Assembly: GCF_014646015.1 (NCBI RefSeq)
Contig: NZ_BMMQ01000001.1
Location: 372,001 to 436,000 of the forward strand
Direction: 5' to 3'
Source: Microbacterium nanhaiense
GTDB lineage: Bacteria > Actinomycetota > Actinomycetes > Actinomycetales > Microbacteriaceae
Length of the DNA: 64,000 nt
The notes under the pieces are model-generated. The model had not been told where the DNA came from, searched no databases, and saw nothing but the letters and a program-made list of their open reading frames with translations. A program made the translations under genes and the position numbers. The stretch's first letter is position 1; each line of letters starts with the position of its first letter. This document shows positions 8,335 to 18,423 of this stretch, in pieces.

Positions 8335-9303
8335 TCAGCCGACTGACTCGTCTGTATTGCGACCATGCATGTCCGAATAGCGGCCACGCGCCTGTGCCCG
8401 ATACCGCGACGGAGTCATGCCGACGATCACGGCGAAGGCTTGCCGCGCATAGCTGCGGCTGTGCCATCCGACGACGTGGCCCGCCTGCTCGATCGTGAGG
8501 TCTGTTTCGCGAAGAAGGCGACACATCTCCTTTGCGCGCATTGCGCTCACCGCTGCACGAGGCGTTCGCCCCATGGCGTCCAGGAAAACCCGGGTCAGAT
8601 GCCGTGGCGAGAGATGCGCAACATGCGCCATCTCCTCGACAGTCCACGGCCGCGACAGATCGCTCTTCACCGCGCTGAACAGCGCGAGAAGATCCTCGCG
8701 GACAGGCGCGTACTTCGCACGGGATGGTTGGGGCTCGATCAATCGGGACGGCGTCGACATGGTCCTTATCGGATCGAACGGAACGATCCTGTCCATCTGT
8801 TCGAGCAGCAACGAGAATGCGGCCTGGACCGGATAAAAACCGCGTTCTCTGGTCACCTCGGCGACACTCGCCTCGAGCGCGTCGAACACCGCGCCGAAAT
8901 CGCGCGCAAGGTCGTTCCCGAGATGGTGAACCTGCACGTGCTCGGCGTAGGTTCGCTCGATGACCTCTGCGGCAGCGTAGCGATCAGGAAGAACCTCGGC
9001 ATGGCGCCAGGCGATCTGATCGAGCAAGTAGTCCGGATCGACGTAGGCAGTCGAGACTTCGACCTCGTTGCGGGGGAGCGCCCCACACAGAGTGACAGCG
9101 CAGAGCACAACAAGATCACCAGGCCGAAGCAGCCGGCACCGATCCTTCGCATGCAGGAGCACGGTCCCCGAACGAATGAGCATGAGCTTCACGCAGTCGT
9201 AGGCGACAGGATGCGACGGTGCGGTGAACTTCCGAGTCTTCACATCGACAGGTATCCACGGGCGCTCGTCCTCATCGTTGAGGGCACCATCGAAATGCTC
9301 CAT
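8335..9303 (-). CDS. AraC family transcriptional regulator
   Basis: The 322-residue protein has an N-terminal cupin-like effector domain with a 'LRPGDLVVL' strand, as in AraC-ligand-binding proteins. Two helix-turn-helix motifs lie at about residues 220-315 (WTVEEMAHVAHLSPRHLTRVF and IEQAGHVVGWHSRSYARQAF), ending with the family's GMTPSRYR. It is divergent from the restriction-modification gene at 9426, with 122 bases between, so it may control that gene as well as itself. The ligand is unknown. Confidence 0.85.
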   Translation of the reverse strand: MEHFDGALNDEDERPWIPVDVKTRKFTAPSHPVAYDCVKLMLIRSGTVLLHAKDRCRLLRPGDLVVLCAVTLCGALPRNEVEVSTAYVDPDYLLDQIAWRHAEVLPDRYAAAEVIERTYAEHVQVHHLGNDLARDFGAVFDALEASVAEVTRERGFYPVQAAFSLLLEQMDRIVPFDPIRTMSTPSRLIEPQPSRAKYAPVREDLLALFSAVKSDLSRPWTVEEMAHVAHLSPRHLTRVFLDAMGRTPRAAVSAMRAKEMCRLLRETDLTIEQAGHVVGWHSRSYARQAFAVIVGMTPSRYRAQARGRYSDMHGRNTDESVG

Positions 9304-9370
9304 GCTCTATTTTCAGCCGCGACTGGGGAAAATGCACGGGTTATTCAACGGATGACACTGACGACACGTA

Positions 9371-9389
9371 GCCGCCACAGCCTCCGTGG
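9371..9389. promoter_or_regulatory. Inverted repeat in divergent AraC / R-M promoter region
   Basis: CGCCAC at 9371-9376 and GTGGCG at 9384-9389 form a perfect 6-bp dyad with a 7-base spacer, about 37 bases before the restriction-modification start. It could be a regulator site or part of a 5' leader hairpin. AraC proteins usually bind direct repeats, so it need not be the AraC target. Confidence 0.3.
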
Positions 9390-9425
9390 CGATGGGTAGC
9401 CGCGCCGCTCTGGCAATCTTGAAGT

Positions 9426-12400
9426 ATGTCGGTTTCGTTCTCGGCTTCGGAAGAAGCTCCCCTGACTCGTCGCGCTCGCCGCCAGGCATCCGGTGCAGGG
9501 GTGACGATCTGGGATCTGCTCGATGAGATGTATCACAACGCTCCGAGCGAGCGGGAGAAGGGCACCCGCTTCGAGCGGTTCCTGAAGACCTACCTGCAGA
9601 CCGAGCCGAAGTACACGGATCTGTTCTCGGACGTGTGGATGTGGCAGGAGTGGCCGGGACGCGCCGGTCGCCCCGACACCGGCATCGATCTCGTCGCGAA
9701 GGACCGTTACACGGGTGAGCTGACGGCGATCCAGGCGAAGTTCTACGACCCTGCTCGTGCGCTGCCGAAGCAGGAGATCGACTCGTTCTTCACGGAACTC
9801 GGCAAGGAGCCGTTCGCGAGCGGCATGATCGTCACGACCGCGCGCAACTGGTCCAAGCACGCCGAGGCTGCGCTGAACGACCAGACGAAGCCGGTCCAGC
9901 GCGTGGACCTGATGAACCTCGCCGACTCCCGCATCGACTGGGCCGCATTCGACCCGGCCGAGCCGGAAGTCCTCTACAAGAGCGCGGGCAAGGCACCGCG
10001 TAAGCATCAGGCCGAGGCGATCAACGACGTCATCACCGGTTTCGAGACGAGCGATCGCGGCAAGCTCATCATGGCCTGCGGTACGGGTAAGACGTTCACC
10101 TCGCTGAAGCTCGTCGAGCAGTACGTCCCCGTCGGCGGATCGGTGCTGTTCCTGGTGCCGTCGATCGCACTGCTGCAGCAGACGCTGAACGAATGGACGG
10201 CGCAGGCCGACCAGCCGATCCGCCCGTTCGCGGTCTGCTCCGACTCGTCGGTGGGCCGCAAGGAGAACGAGGACGTCTCCGCGCACGACCTCGGCTTCCC
10301 GGCGACGACGGATGCAGACAAGCTGTTCCACCGGTTCCAGATATCGACCGGTCAGGAGACGATCTCGGTCGTGTTCTCGACGTACCAGTCGATTGATGTC
10401 GTCCATCGTGCCCAGGAGTTGGGCCTGCCGGAGTTTGACCTCGTTATCTGCGACGAGGCGCACCGCACGACCGGCATCTCCCAGCCCGGCAGCGATGACT
10501 CGGCGTTCGTGCGCGTGCACAACGACGAGTTCCTCAAGGCGAAGAAGCGCCTGTACATGACGGCGACGCCGCGCATCTACGTCGAAGACTCCAAGCAGAA
10601 GGCCGCCAAGGACGGCGTCGCCGTCTACTCGATGGACGACGAGCAGACGTTCGGCCCGGAGTTCCACCACCTCGGCTTCGGCCGTGCCGTCGAGATGGGG
10701 CACCTGTCGGACTACAAGGTCCTGATCCTCGCCGTCGATGAAGAATCCGTCGCGCATTCCTTCCAGGATCTCCTCGCTCGCGACGGCGACCTGAACGTCG
10801 ATGATGTCGCGCGGATCGTGGGCTGTTGGAACGGACTGTCCAAGCGCGGCGTGAATGGTGAGCGGCTGTCGATCACGGATGATGCTCCGATGCAGCGCGC
10901 TGTCGCGTTCGCGCGGAACATCAAGGAGTCGAAGGCGATCGCGAACCAGCTGAACGTCATCGGCCGCGAGCTGCTGATGAACGCTCAGGACGGTGACTCG
11001 GCGCTAGAGATGCAGGCCAAGCACGTCGACGGCACGTTCAACGTGCTCGAGCGCTCCGCACGCCTGGACTGGCTGCAGGCCGGCGACGACGCGCACCAGG
11101 CCCGCATCCTGACGAACGCGAAGTGCCTCACCGAGGGTGTCGATGTCCCCTCGCTGGACGCGGTGCTGTTCCTGAACCCGCGGAACTCGCAGGTCGACGT
11201 CGTCCAGGCCGTCGGCCGTGTGATGCGTAAGGCCGAGGGCAAGGAGTACGGGTACATCATCCTGCCGATCGCGGTGCCGGCGTCGCAGGACCCGGAGACG
11301 GCGCTGAACGACAACAAGAAGTACAAGGTCGTCTGGGACGTGCTGCAGGCTCTGCGTGCGCACGATGACCGTTTCGAGGCGATGATCAACAAGATCGACC
11401 TCGATAAGAAGGCCAACAACCGCATCGACGTTATCGGTATTGGCGGCACCGGTGAGAACGACCGCGAGGGTTCCTCGTCGGGCTCGAATGAACAGGCAAA
11501 CGAGGCGCTGTTCTCGATGGCGAACGCCGCCGAGTGGCAGGACGCGATCTTCGCACGCATGGTGAAGAAGGTCGGCGACCGCCGCTACTGGGAGGACTGG
11601 GCCTCCAGCGTCAAGGACATCGCCGACCGCCAGACCACCCGTATCAAGAACATCCTCGACACCTCCGACGAGGCCGCCGGGGAGTTCATCACGTTCCACG
11701 AGGCGCTCCAAGCGAACCTCAACGACGGCATCACGCGGGACGACGCCGTCGACATGCTCGTGCAGCACCTCATCACGAAGCCCGTCTTCGACGCGCTCTT
11801 CGAGGACTACGCGTTCAGTGAGCACAACCCCGTCTCAAAGGTCATGGACCGGATGCTCACCACCCTCGACGGCTACAACCTCGAGTCCGAGACCGAGGGG
11901 CTCGGCGAGTTCTATCGCTCCGTCCGGGTACGCGCCGAGGGCATCTCGAGCGCGGCGGGCAAGCAGAAGATCATCACCGAGCTGTATGAGCGGTTCTTCA
12001 AGCTCGCCTTCCCGCGCGTGGCTGAGAGCCTCGGCATCGTCTATACGCCGATGGAAGTCGTCGACTTCATCCTCCGCGCCGTCAACGACGCCCTGAAGGA
12101 GCACTTCGGTGCGAAGCTCAGCGATGAGGGCGTGCACATCCTTGACCCGTTCACCGGCACCGGCACGTTCATCGTGCGCCTGCTGCAGTCGGGCCTGATC
12201 GACCCGCAGGACTTGCTGCGCAAGTACACGCAGGAACTCCACGCCAACGAGATCCTGCTCATGGCGTACTACATCGCCGCGATCAACATCGAAGCGACCT
12301 TCCACGCGCTGCAGCAGGAACAGGCACGCGACAAGGGCGAGGACCCGGATAGTGTCGGGTACGAACCGTTCAACGGCATCGTCCTCACCGACACGTTCCA

Positions 12401-14281
12401 GATGACCGAAGACGGAGACACTCTCGACGAGCGCCTCTTCACATCGAATAATGACCGCGTTGTCGAGCAGAACGCGCTCGACATCCGCGTAATCGTGGGC
12501 AACCCGCCGTATTCAGTTGGGCAGACGAGCGGTAACGACAACAACGCGAACCAGAACTATCCAACTTTGGATGCCTCGATCGAAGCGACCTACGTGAAGC
12601 AATCCAGTGCCTCGCTGAAAAGGAATCTGTACGACTCGTACGTTCGCGCGATCCGGTGGGCGTCTAACCGCGTGCTCACGTCAGAACATGGTGGCGTGGT
12701 TTGCTATGTATCAAACGGGGATACATAGACTCGAACTCAGCCGACGGTCTCCGTAAGACGCTGACCGATGAGTTTCACCACATTTACATCTATAACTTGC
12801 GCGGCAATCAACGCACCGCAGGTGAACAGAGTCGCAAAGAAGGTGGCAAGATCTTCGACTCCGGCTCGCGAAACACTGTCGCGATCCTGGTCTTGATCAA
12901 GTTGCCCGGAGTGGTGCATTCCAGCGTGCTTCATTACAAAGATGTCGGTGATTACCTCAGCCGTGAGGAGAAGTTGCGGCTTCTCGATGAAGCTAATCTC
13001 GGAACGCTGGAATGGAAGAAAGTGACGCCGAATGCGGAGGGGGACTGGATTAACCAGCGCGATCCAAACTATGAGAAGTACCCTCCGATGTCGTCGAAGA
13101 CAGCAGGCATGAGCATTTTCTCGTCCGGTGGCATGGGGATCGCTACGAGTCGGGATAGCTGGGTATATAGCCCCTCGACGGCGCAGCTTGGGGCTACCGT
13201 CGCGAAGCTAGTGGGCGGGTACAACTCGGCCTTGGAAGGCTGGGTTTCACAAGGTGCTCCCGAGCCCGCGTCAGACTTCCTGCCGAACGACCCGAAAATC
13301 ATAAATTGGTCAGCTGGCTTACGAAAGAGGCTCTTGGCAAGACGGGCACTCGCCGACGCGGACTTTGGGGCGTCGCTGGCGCTCTATAGGCCTTTCAATA
13401 AAGTGTGGGTCACTCGCAATCTTGAGTTAATTGAGCGGCCTGCGGCTATTGATCGATACTTCAAGGGAAGCCATGAAGGTCAACTGGGGATTTACCAAGT
13501 GGGCTCAGGGTCAGCGGTACCTTTTAGTGTTATTGTCACCAATGCCATCCCTGACCTTCACGTGACGGGTGCGGGGAGCGGGGGCCAGTTCTTCGCTCGT
13601 TACTCGTACACGCATCTGGACTCTAACTCGTTGTTCGACCAGCCGGAGCGCGTGGACAACATCACTGACTGGGCGCTGGACCAGTACCGGGATGTGTATG
13701 GACCGCAGGTCACGAAGGACGACATCTTCTTCTACGTCTACGGATTGCTCCACTCGACCGAGTACCGCGAGCGCTACGCCGCCGACCTGAAGAAGCAGCT
13801 TCCGCGCATCCCGATGGTGTCGGGGCGCGAGCGTTTCGAGGCGTTCGTCACCGCAGGGCGCACGCTCTCCGAGCTGCATATCGGGTACGAGGACATCGAG
13901 CCGCACCAGCTGACCGAGGTCGTCTCGATCGCGGCGCCGACCGACGAGTACGAGCGATTCTCGGTGAAGAAGATGAAGTATGGCGGCAAGGCTGGTGCGT
14001 GGGACAAGACGCGCATCCGCTACAACGACTTCATCGACATCGAGGGCATCCCGGTCGAGGCGCAGGAGTACATGCTGGGGTCGCGCTCGGGGCTCGACTG
14101 GATCATCGAGCGCTATCAGGTGAAGACCGATAAGGCGTCGGGCATCGTTAACGATCCGAACGACTGGTCGCGTGAGCACGAGCAGTCGCGCTACATCATC
14201 GACTTGATCGGGCGGATCACGGCGCTGAGCTTGAAGACGATGGAGATCGTGAACGGACTGCCTACGCTCGAGATTGACTGA
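9426..14281 (+). pseudogene. Type ISP restriction-modification enzyme (LlaGI/LlaBIII-like), frameshifted
   Basis: Two overlapping frames (9426-12728 and 12701-14281) together encode one protein of about 1618 residues, the usual size of single-polypeptide type ISP enzymes. In order they carry an Mrr-like nuclease (TGID88, Q103-A-K105), an SF2 helicase/translocase (Walker A ACGTGKT 217-223, DEAH 343-346) and an N6-adenine methyltransferase (LDPFTGTGTF from about 906, NPPY 1026-1029). A target recognition domain follows. The family's continuous block reads ...CYVSNG then GYIDSNSADGLRK, but the frame ends at Asn-Gly-Asp-Thr-stop. One extra G in the GGGG at 12717-12720 would restore it. As written, nuclease, motor and methylase motifs remain but the recognition domain is cut off. 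A sequencing error, a phase-variable tract or a true inactivation are all possible. Confidence 0.85.
12717..12720 (+). other. Frameshift point: GGGG tract in the type ISP gene
   Basis: The upstream frame reads aac ggg gat aca tag and stops. With five Gs it would read aac ggg gga tac ata gac, joining the two halves exactly. The combined length 4856 is two bases over a multiple of three, which one added base corrects. The downstream ATG at 12701 has no obvious ribosome binding site. Confidence 0.8.
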
Positions 14282-14283
14282 AC

Positions 14284-14316
14284 AGCGGAGCGGGGGCTAA
14301 CGGCCCCCGCTCCGCT
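14284..14316 (+). terminator. Strong hairpin terminator after the R-M gene
   Basis: A perfect 14-bp stem (AGCGGAGCGGGGGC at 14284-14297 with its complement at 14303-14316) and a 5-base loop begin two bases after the stop codon. The sequence after it is not T-rich. It separates the R-M gene from the convergent gene at 14342. Confidence 0.75.
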
Positions 14317-14341
14317 GGATTGCTACATCCGGCGTTGATGA

Positions 14342-15265
14342 CTACAGACGTCGCCCTGACGATCCCGGGATCACGGAAGTCACCGGCGCGGTGAACGCCG
14401 GTAGCGCGGCTTGCTGTTTCCTAACGGCATGCAACAGGCGCGGCTTCGTTGCGCTGAGGTATGCACGCCGATCCACCAGCTGCTCTCCGGGAGCGACCGT
14501 CGCAAAGTATCGGTCGACGATCGACACCGCCGCGTCGTGTTGTGCTTGCGCCACATTGCGCGTACTCAGGCCGCGTGCAGCACGGTGCGCATTCGTCGTC
14601 TCGATCAGCAACTGCAACTGCGGCCCGAACGTGATGAGTGTCTCGGTGACGAGCTGCTTGCGGGCGCGCATGTTGCGGACGGCATCGGTGATGCGGGCTT
14701 CCACAGCGTCAGGGCTCTTGAGCGCTTCGTCGCGCAACTGCGCCTTCGACGGACGGGCTTCGCGACGGAGCCGTGCCACCTGTTGCTTTGTGCGCTTGCG
14801 TGTGAACCAAGCATCAGCATCCGCGGCAAACTTGCGTCGATGTGCGGCGGGAACTTTGTGGAGTCGCCGCGGTGGAAGCCCGAGCTCTTTGAGTCGGCGG
14901 TCGCGGCGATACCGCTCGCGGTTGCGTTCTTTGAACTCGGGGGATGCACGGAGCTTCGCCATGCCCTCGCGGTGCTTGCGCAGCGTTTCGGGGTCCTCTC
15001 GCGCACGACGCTGATAAGCAGCCGCACGCCGCCTCCCCTCGGGCGTTGACTTGCGTTCTTCCGCGTCGAATAGGCGCTGCTCGCGGTTGCGATGCCAGTA
15101 GTCCCGCGAGATCTGACGGACTCGGTCCGGATGGTCAGCACGCCACTGCTCGTTGAGCGCCTTCGCGCGTTCGGGATGAGCGTGGGCCCAGCCTGTCGAT
15201 CGGGGGAGCGGTGCGCCCGGAGAAGCAGGTGCTCGTCGATCGTCGCGGCCTGTCGAGCCAGACAC
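14342..15265 (-). CDS. Basic coiled hypothetical protein
   Basis: The 307-residue protein starts at GTG 15265, with GAGGT about eight bases upstream. Residues about 20-150 are extremely rich in Arg, Lys and Glu. They form irregular short repeats of the kind found beside HNH-type DNA-binding proteins (HPERAKALNEQWRADHPDRV, YRRDRRLKELGL). The C-terminal 120 residues are helical and less charged. There is no membrane segment or recognised catalytic motif. It follows the 93-residue gene at 15271 by 5 bases, forming a two-gene operon. I do not recognise the family; nucleic-acid binding is likely from charge. Confidence 0.6.
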   Translation of the reverse strand: MSGSTGRDDRRAPASPGAPLPRSTGWAHAHPERAKALNEQWRADHPDRVRQISRDYWHRNREQRLFDAEERKSTPEGRRRAAAYQRRAREDPETLRKHREGMAKLRASPEFKERNRERYRRDRRLKELGLPPRRLHKVPAAHRRKFAADADAWFTRKRTKQQVARLRREARPSKAQLRDEALKSPDAVEARITDAVRNMRARKQLVTETLITFGPQLQLLIETTNAHRAARGLSTRNVAQAQHDAAVSIVDRYFATVAPGEQLVDRRAYLSATKPRLLHAVRKQQAALPAFTAPVTSVIPGSSGRRL

Positions 15266-15270
15266 GGTGT

Positions 15271-15552
15271 CTACCTCGCAACGACACGATCGACGTCGTC
15301 GGGGATCTCGTCCTCGGTGTGCTCCGCGAGGTACTCGAACAACGACGTTCGGTTGTTCGTCGGGTCGATAATCGCAGCGGTGACGAGCGGACGCAGTCGG
15401 TGCTGCTCCGAGTTCGGCACCGCTTCGATGCATCGCTCGACCTGTGAGGCGAGGTCGTAGCCCTTGATCTCTTCGGTGACGCCGGGGAAGTAGTAGAACG
15501 ATGCGACGGCGGTGAGATCGGACACAGCATTGGACTGATCGACGGTGAGCAT
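15271..15552 (-). CDS. Small acidic hypothetical protein
   Basis: The 93-residue acidic protein (DLTAVASFYYFPGVTEEI, AEHTEDEIPDDVDRVVAR) starts at ATG 15552, preceded by AAAGGGG. It is the first gene of a two-gene operon with the very basic protein downstream. Acidic-then-basic order with a 5-base gap resembles small partner pairs such as antitoxin and toxin, but neither sequence shows a known toxin motif. I do not recognise the family. Confidence 0.55.
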   Translation of the reverse strand: MLTVDQSNAVSDLTAVASFYYFPGVTEEIKGYDLASQVERCIEAVPNSEQHRLRPLVTAAIIDPTNNRTSLFEYLAEHTEDEIPDDVDRVVAR

Positions 15553-15832
15553 GGCGGACCCCTTTCTCGAGGTAGTCCGCACGCTACGAAGGCACTACTG
15601 CCTTGTGTGAGGTATCCACATCCGAACATCGCGCGAGCTACCTGTTATGGGAGCCAGGTGTGTGCGCTGCGCCCGACGACGCCCTGCTCGCGGACCTGAA
15701 TGCCCTCGCCGCGGCGAGTCCTACATCCTCGAGCCGGGCGGCTCCACCGACTCCTGCCAGCAGCTCGAATGAGTCACCACGCCTCTTGCAGATCGAGGGG
15801 CCAGCATTGCTGGGAAGACGTGGCCGCGGTTG

Positions 15833-16624
15833 TCACCCCTGGCCTGTCACCCGTGCGGAGACGAGCGTCGGGGCCATGTCGAGGGGGAGTGTTCCACGCT
15901 GTCCGACCATCCAACGGCGGCAGTTTCTCGCGAGGAACGCATTCATGTTCATTTCCCCGGGCAGGGGGTCACCGATCACGAGCAACTGAGTAGGCGATAG
16001 CGGGAACGTAACAGTCGACAAATCGGCATCTGCCGTTTTCCTCCATAGAAGGACGGCCCCGTCACCAGTGGCAAGGTTGTCGACTGGGTACAGGCGCCAA
16101 GTCCACTGTGCGAGGCCAAGCGATGTCAGACGGAGAGTTTCAGGATGCTGTTGGGCGAGGATCAGCATGTCGCCCAGCTTCAATTCGGCATCTTGGGAGG
16201 TCCCATCCTTCATCACTAGGACCGCTGGGACACGTACGTTGGCGCGATCGGCGTACCTGCCGCGGTGAAGATGCATGTCGAGGAAAGCCACTACGGCGTC
16301 CAGATCTCTGCGCTCCAGCACCTGGCTATTGCGTAGCCTGTTGATAGCAACGACACCGTCGCTCTCGATGCGCCCGTACTCGCTCTCCAAGTCGAGGCTC
16401 ATGACCTGGGGATCGTAGACGTAGCTCACTACTGAGGCATTCATGATTGACGACGGGTACCCGCGTCCGTGCTGCAGGTCGATTACGTCTACGACATTCT
16501 TCTTGTTAGCCCAGGCAGAGATGTAGCCTCTCGTGACCATGTGTCCGCGTCTGGTGCTTGACGCGGCTTTTTTGGTCTGGGTAGGGCGAGCATCGCTCGG
16601 GGTCGCGGAGGGGAAGCCTGACAT
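15833..16624 (-). CDS. DUF4238-like protein
   Basis: The protein has up to 263 residues from ATG 16624; MVTRGYISAW about 29 residues in is an alternative start. The N-terminal block GHMVTRGYISAWANKK fits the DUF4238 opening (usually His-x-Val-Pro...Tyr-Leu...Phe), followed by an acidic helix and a C-terminal strand-rich half. DUF4238 proteins are common in defence islands of bacteria and their biochemistry is unsettled. The first start codon lies inside a 13-bp palindrome, a possible operator. Assignment is by weak motif match. Confidence 0.5.
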   Translation of the reverse strand: MSGFPSATPSDARPTQTKKAASSTRRGHMVTRGYISAWANKKNVVDVIDLQHGRGYPSSIMNASVVSYVYDPQVMSLDLESEYGRIESDGVVAINRLRNSQVLERRDLDAVVAFLDMHLHRGRYADRANVRVPAVLVMKDGTSQDAELKLGDMLILAQQHPETLRLTSLGLAQWTWRLYPVDNLATGDGAVLLWRKTADADLSTVTFPLSPTQLLVIGDPLPGEMNMNAFLARNCRRWMVGQRGTLPLDMAPTLVSARVTGQG

Positions 16625-16635
16625 CCTGTCAGGAT
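16623..16635. promoter_or_regulatory. Palindrome over the DUF4238 start codon
   Basis: ATCCTG-T-CAGGAT is a perfect 6+1+6 dyad. A second overlapping dyad, AGGA-TATG-TCCT, spans 16631-16642. The first contains the candidate start codon at 16624-16622. Such a site could be an autoregulatory operator or a structured translation start. Confidence 0.35.
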
Positions 16636-16803
16636 ATGTCCTGAATCCCCTGAGGTGACATGAACCGTGGTCCGCAAAGCCGTGAACTAGGGCGGTCACT
16701 AAGCTGGGGGATCATCATCATCAATACAAGAGCTCGTAGCTTGCGAAATTGGGTATGGAAGCCGCGCGCCGTAAGAATTCTTCTGCGGCGACGCAGATCA
16801 GGT

Positions 16804-17328
16804 TCAAAACCTCTGCAAATACGTCGTCATATCAAAGCGCTGAAGCTCCATGTCGTATCGCGCCCGCGACGGATGCCGAGGGTGATGTCTCTTTAACGGG
16901 GAGCCAATCGACATCCAGTCGCAGGACGACTGTTCTGCGATCGATGCGATGCTATGGAGCATTTCCGGGAGGTAATCGCGTGTCTCGATCAGCTCGCCCC
17001 ACGCAGCCAGCAATGTGTGCCTGCCGTTCTGTAGAACTTCGGCAATGTGTTGCTCGTTTTGGGCTTTCAGATACGGAAGATATCGGGAGTGCATGCCTTC
17101 TGGTGCCGTCGATCGCTGCGGGTAGAGATTCAGCATGATCCAGCTGTCGAAGTTGCTGTCCCTTGCTCTCTTGGCGACGCGCGTCACCGTAGGATCTAGC
17201 CGCTGGGGCGTTGCAGTGCTCGGGTTGACGCCCACGCAGATTAGGGGATTTGTGCCAACCGTGCCTAGGACGTACCGCGCCGTGTTGTCCTGGTTGATTC
17301 GGTATAGCCAACCGTCGGGTTGTGTCAC
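16804..17328 (-). CDS. DUF1643 family protein
   Basis: The 174-residue protein shows the DUF1643 core: CVGVNPSTATPQRLDPTVTR near the N-terminus, then NLYPQRST and a C-terminal GSPLKRHHPRHPSRARY block. The family is common on phages and mobile elements; its activity is not established. Translation starts at GTG 17328, overlapping the stop of the HEPN gene by 4 bases (GTGA). The two are therefore coupled and probably act together. Confidence 0.8.
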   Translation of the reverse strand: MTQPDGWLYRINQDNTARYVLGTVGTNPLICVGVNPSTATPQRLDPTVTRVAKRARDSNFDSWIMLNLYPQRSTAPEGMHSRYLPYLKAQNEQHIAEVLQNGRHTLLAAWGELIETRDYLPEMLHSIASIAEQSSCDWMSIGSPLKRHHPRHPSRARYDMELQRFDMTTYLQRF

Positions 17329-18272
17329 TGTGGATCACCAATCTCGAGGGCTCCTGACTCGAGTCGGACCTGCCAAGTGTCGAGAACGAACTCCGCGACG
17401 GTGACCGTAGCATTCAGCGCCAGACGGGCGTGACGTGCAAGGGCTTCACTACGCCGTGATTGTCCATGTCCGATACCCAGCGCGTTCCGCAGTTCGGAGA
17501 GCGAGTTGATGGTGGTCACGAGCGTGCGCAATATCCTCTGCGACGTCTGGCTCGCTCGGACAGACTCCGGCACTGCCTCTGCGTTCAGCGCGAGGAGGTC
17601 CGCGACCTTGCGGTAAAGCTCCGGGACGTCAGCGCTGTGGCTGTACTCCACGTCACTGCGGTCGAGGATGATCTTGAACAGCGACTCGATCAGGTTCTTG
17701 CATGAGGAGATTGCCGCCGGCGGGTCTGAGACTAGACCGGCGCGGATCCGGTTGAGGTGTTCTTGGAGAACATCCGGGTCAGTGAGGGGGCGTTCGCTTA
17801 GGCGTAGCTCAGGCGAAGTGCCATGGAACGCGTCCAGGCGCCTCCACCCATAGATCGCATGACCACTGATCCAATCGGACGCGTAAAGTTCGTAGCCATC
17901 GCGCGAGAGAGCATCATTGAACGCTTTCAGATAGAGCGCCGTCTCAGTCTCGTCCGTTCGCACGACCGGGTGGAGCATCTCGGCGAGGAACACGAGGAGC
18001 ACTTCGTCGTCGCCGTGCATGAGGCCGAATCTGCTGTCAGTGAAGACCCAATCGTCTTCCCAGTCGTACGGGTTGTTCACGCGGTGTTGCCAAATATCCC
18101 CGGCCGCATCTCGGTAGCGGGTATCCGTGCTCGGCAGTGCGCTCAGGTCGTAAATCCGCCCGAGGAAGCTCGGCTCGTCAAGACGCCCGGACCAGCTGAG
18201 ACCGGAGAGGGAAATCGAGTCAACTAGTTTGCGACGTGTGATGGCGGTGATGCGTTTCGAGCTATGCGGCAT
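17325..18272 (-). CDS. Abortive-infection family protein with HEPN motif (Abi C-terminal)
   Basis: The 315-residue protein has an N-terminal AbiJ-type domain (ALYLKAFNDALSRDGYEL) and a C-terminal helical Abi_C domain. The sequence RNALGIGH near residue 270 is an Rx6H HEPN ribonuclease motif, preceded by the typical helix TINSLSEL. Proteins of this class kill or arrest infected cells by RNA cleavage. The start is taken at ATG 18272; an upstream in-frame extension is Arg-rich and runs into the divergent relaxase start region. It is coupled to the DUF1643 gene. Confidence 0.75.
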   Translation of the reverse strand: MPHSSKRITAITRRKLVDSISLSGLSWSGRLDEPSFLGRIYDLSALPSTDTRYRDAAGDIWQHRVNNPYDWEDDWVFTDSRFGLMHGDDEVLLVFLAEMLHPVVRTDETETALYLKAFNDALSRDGYELYASDWISGHAIYGWRRLDAFHGTSPELRLSERPLTDPDVLQEHLNRIRAGLVSDPPAAISSCKNLIESLFKIILDRSDVEYSHSADVPELYRKVADLLALNAEAVPESVRASQTSQRILRTLVTTINSLSELRNALGIGHGQSRRSEALARHARLALNATVTVAEFVLDTWQVRLESGALEIGDPQ

Positions 18273-18423
18273 GATCTGATCGTATTCATCCGAGCGGCTT
18301 TCACTGCCTCTGGGCGCGGCACGCGCCGTCTTTGATTCCCCTCTATGCCCGTTGTATCTGAAACCGGCGACCGCGTGGCGCGGGTATCCGTTAGCGGCAG
18401 GATGCAGGGCACACCTGCGTTGC

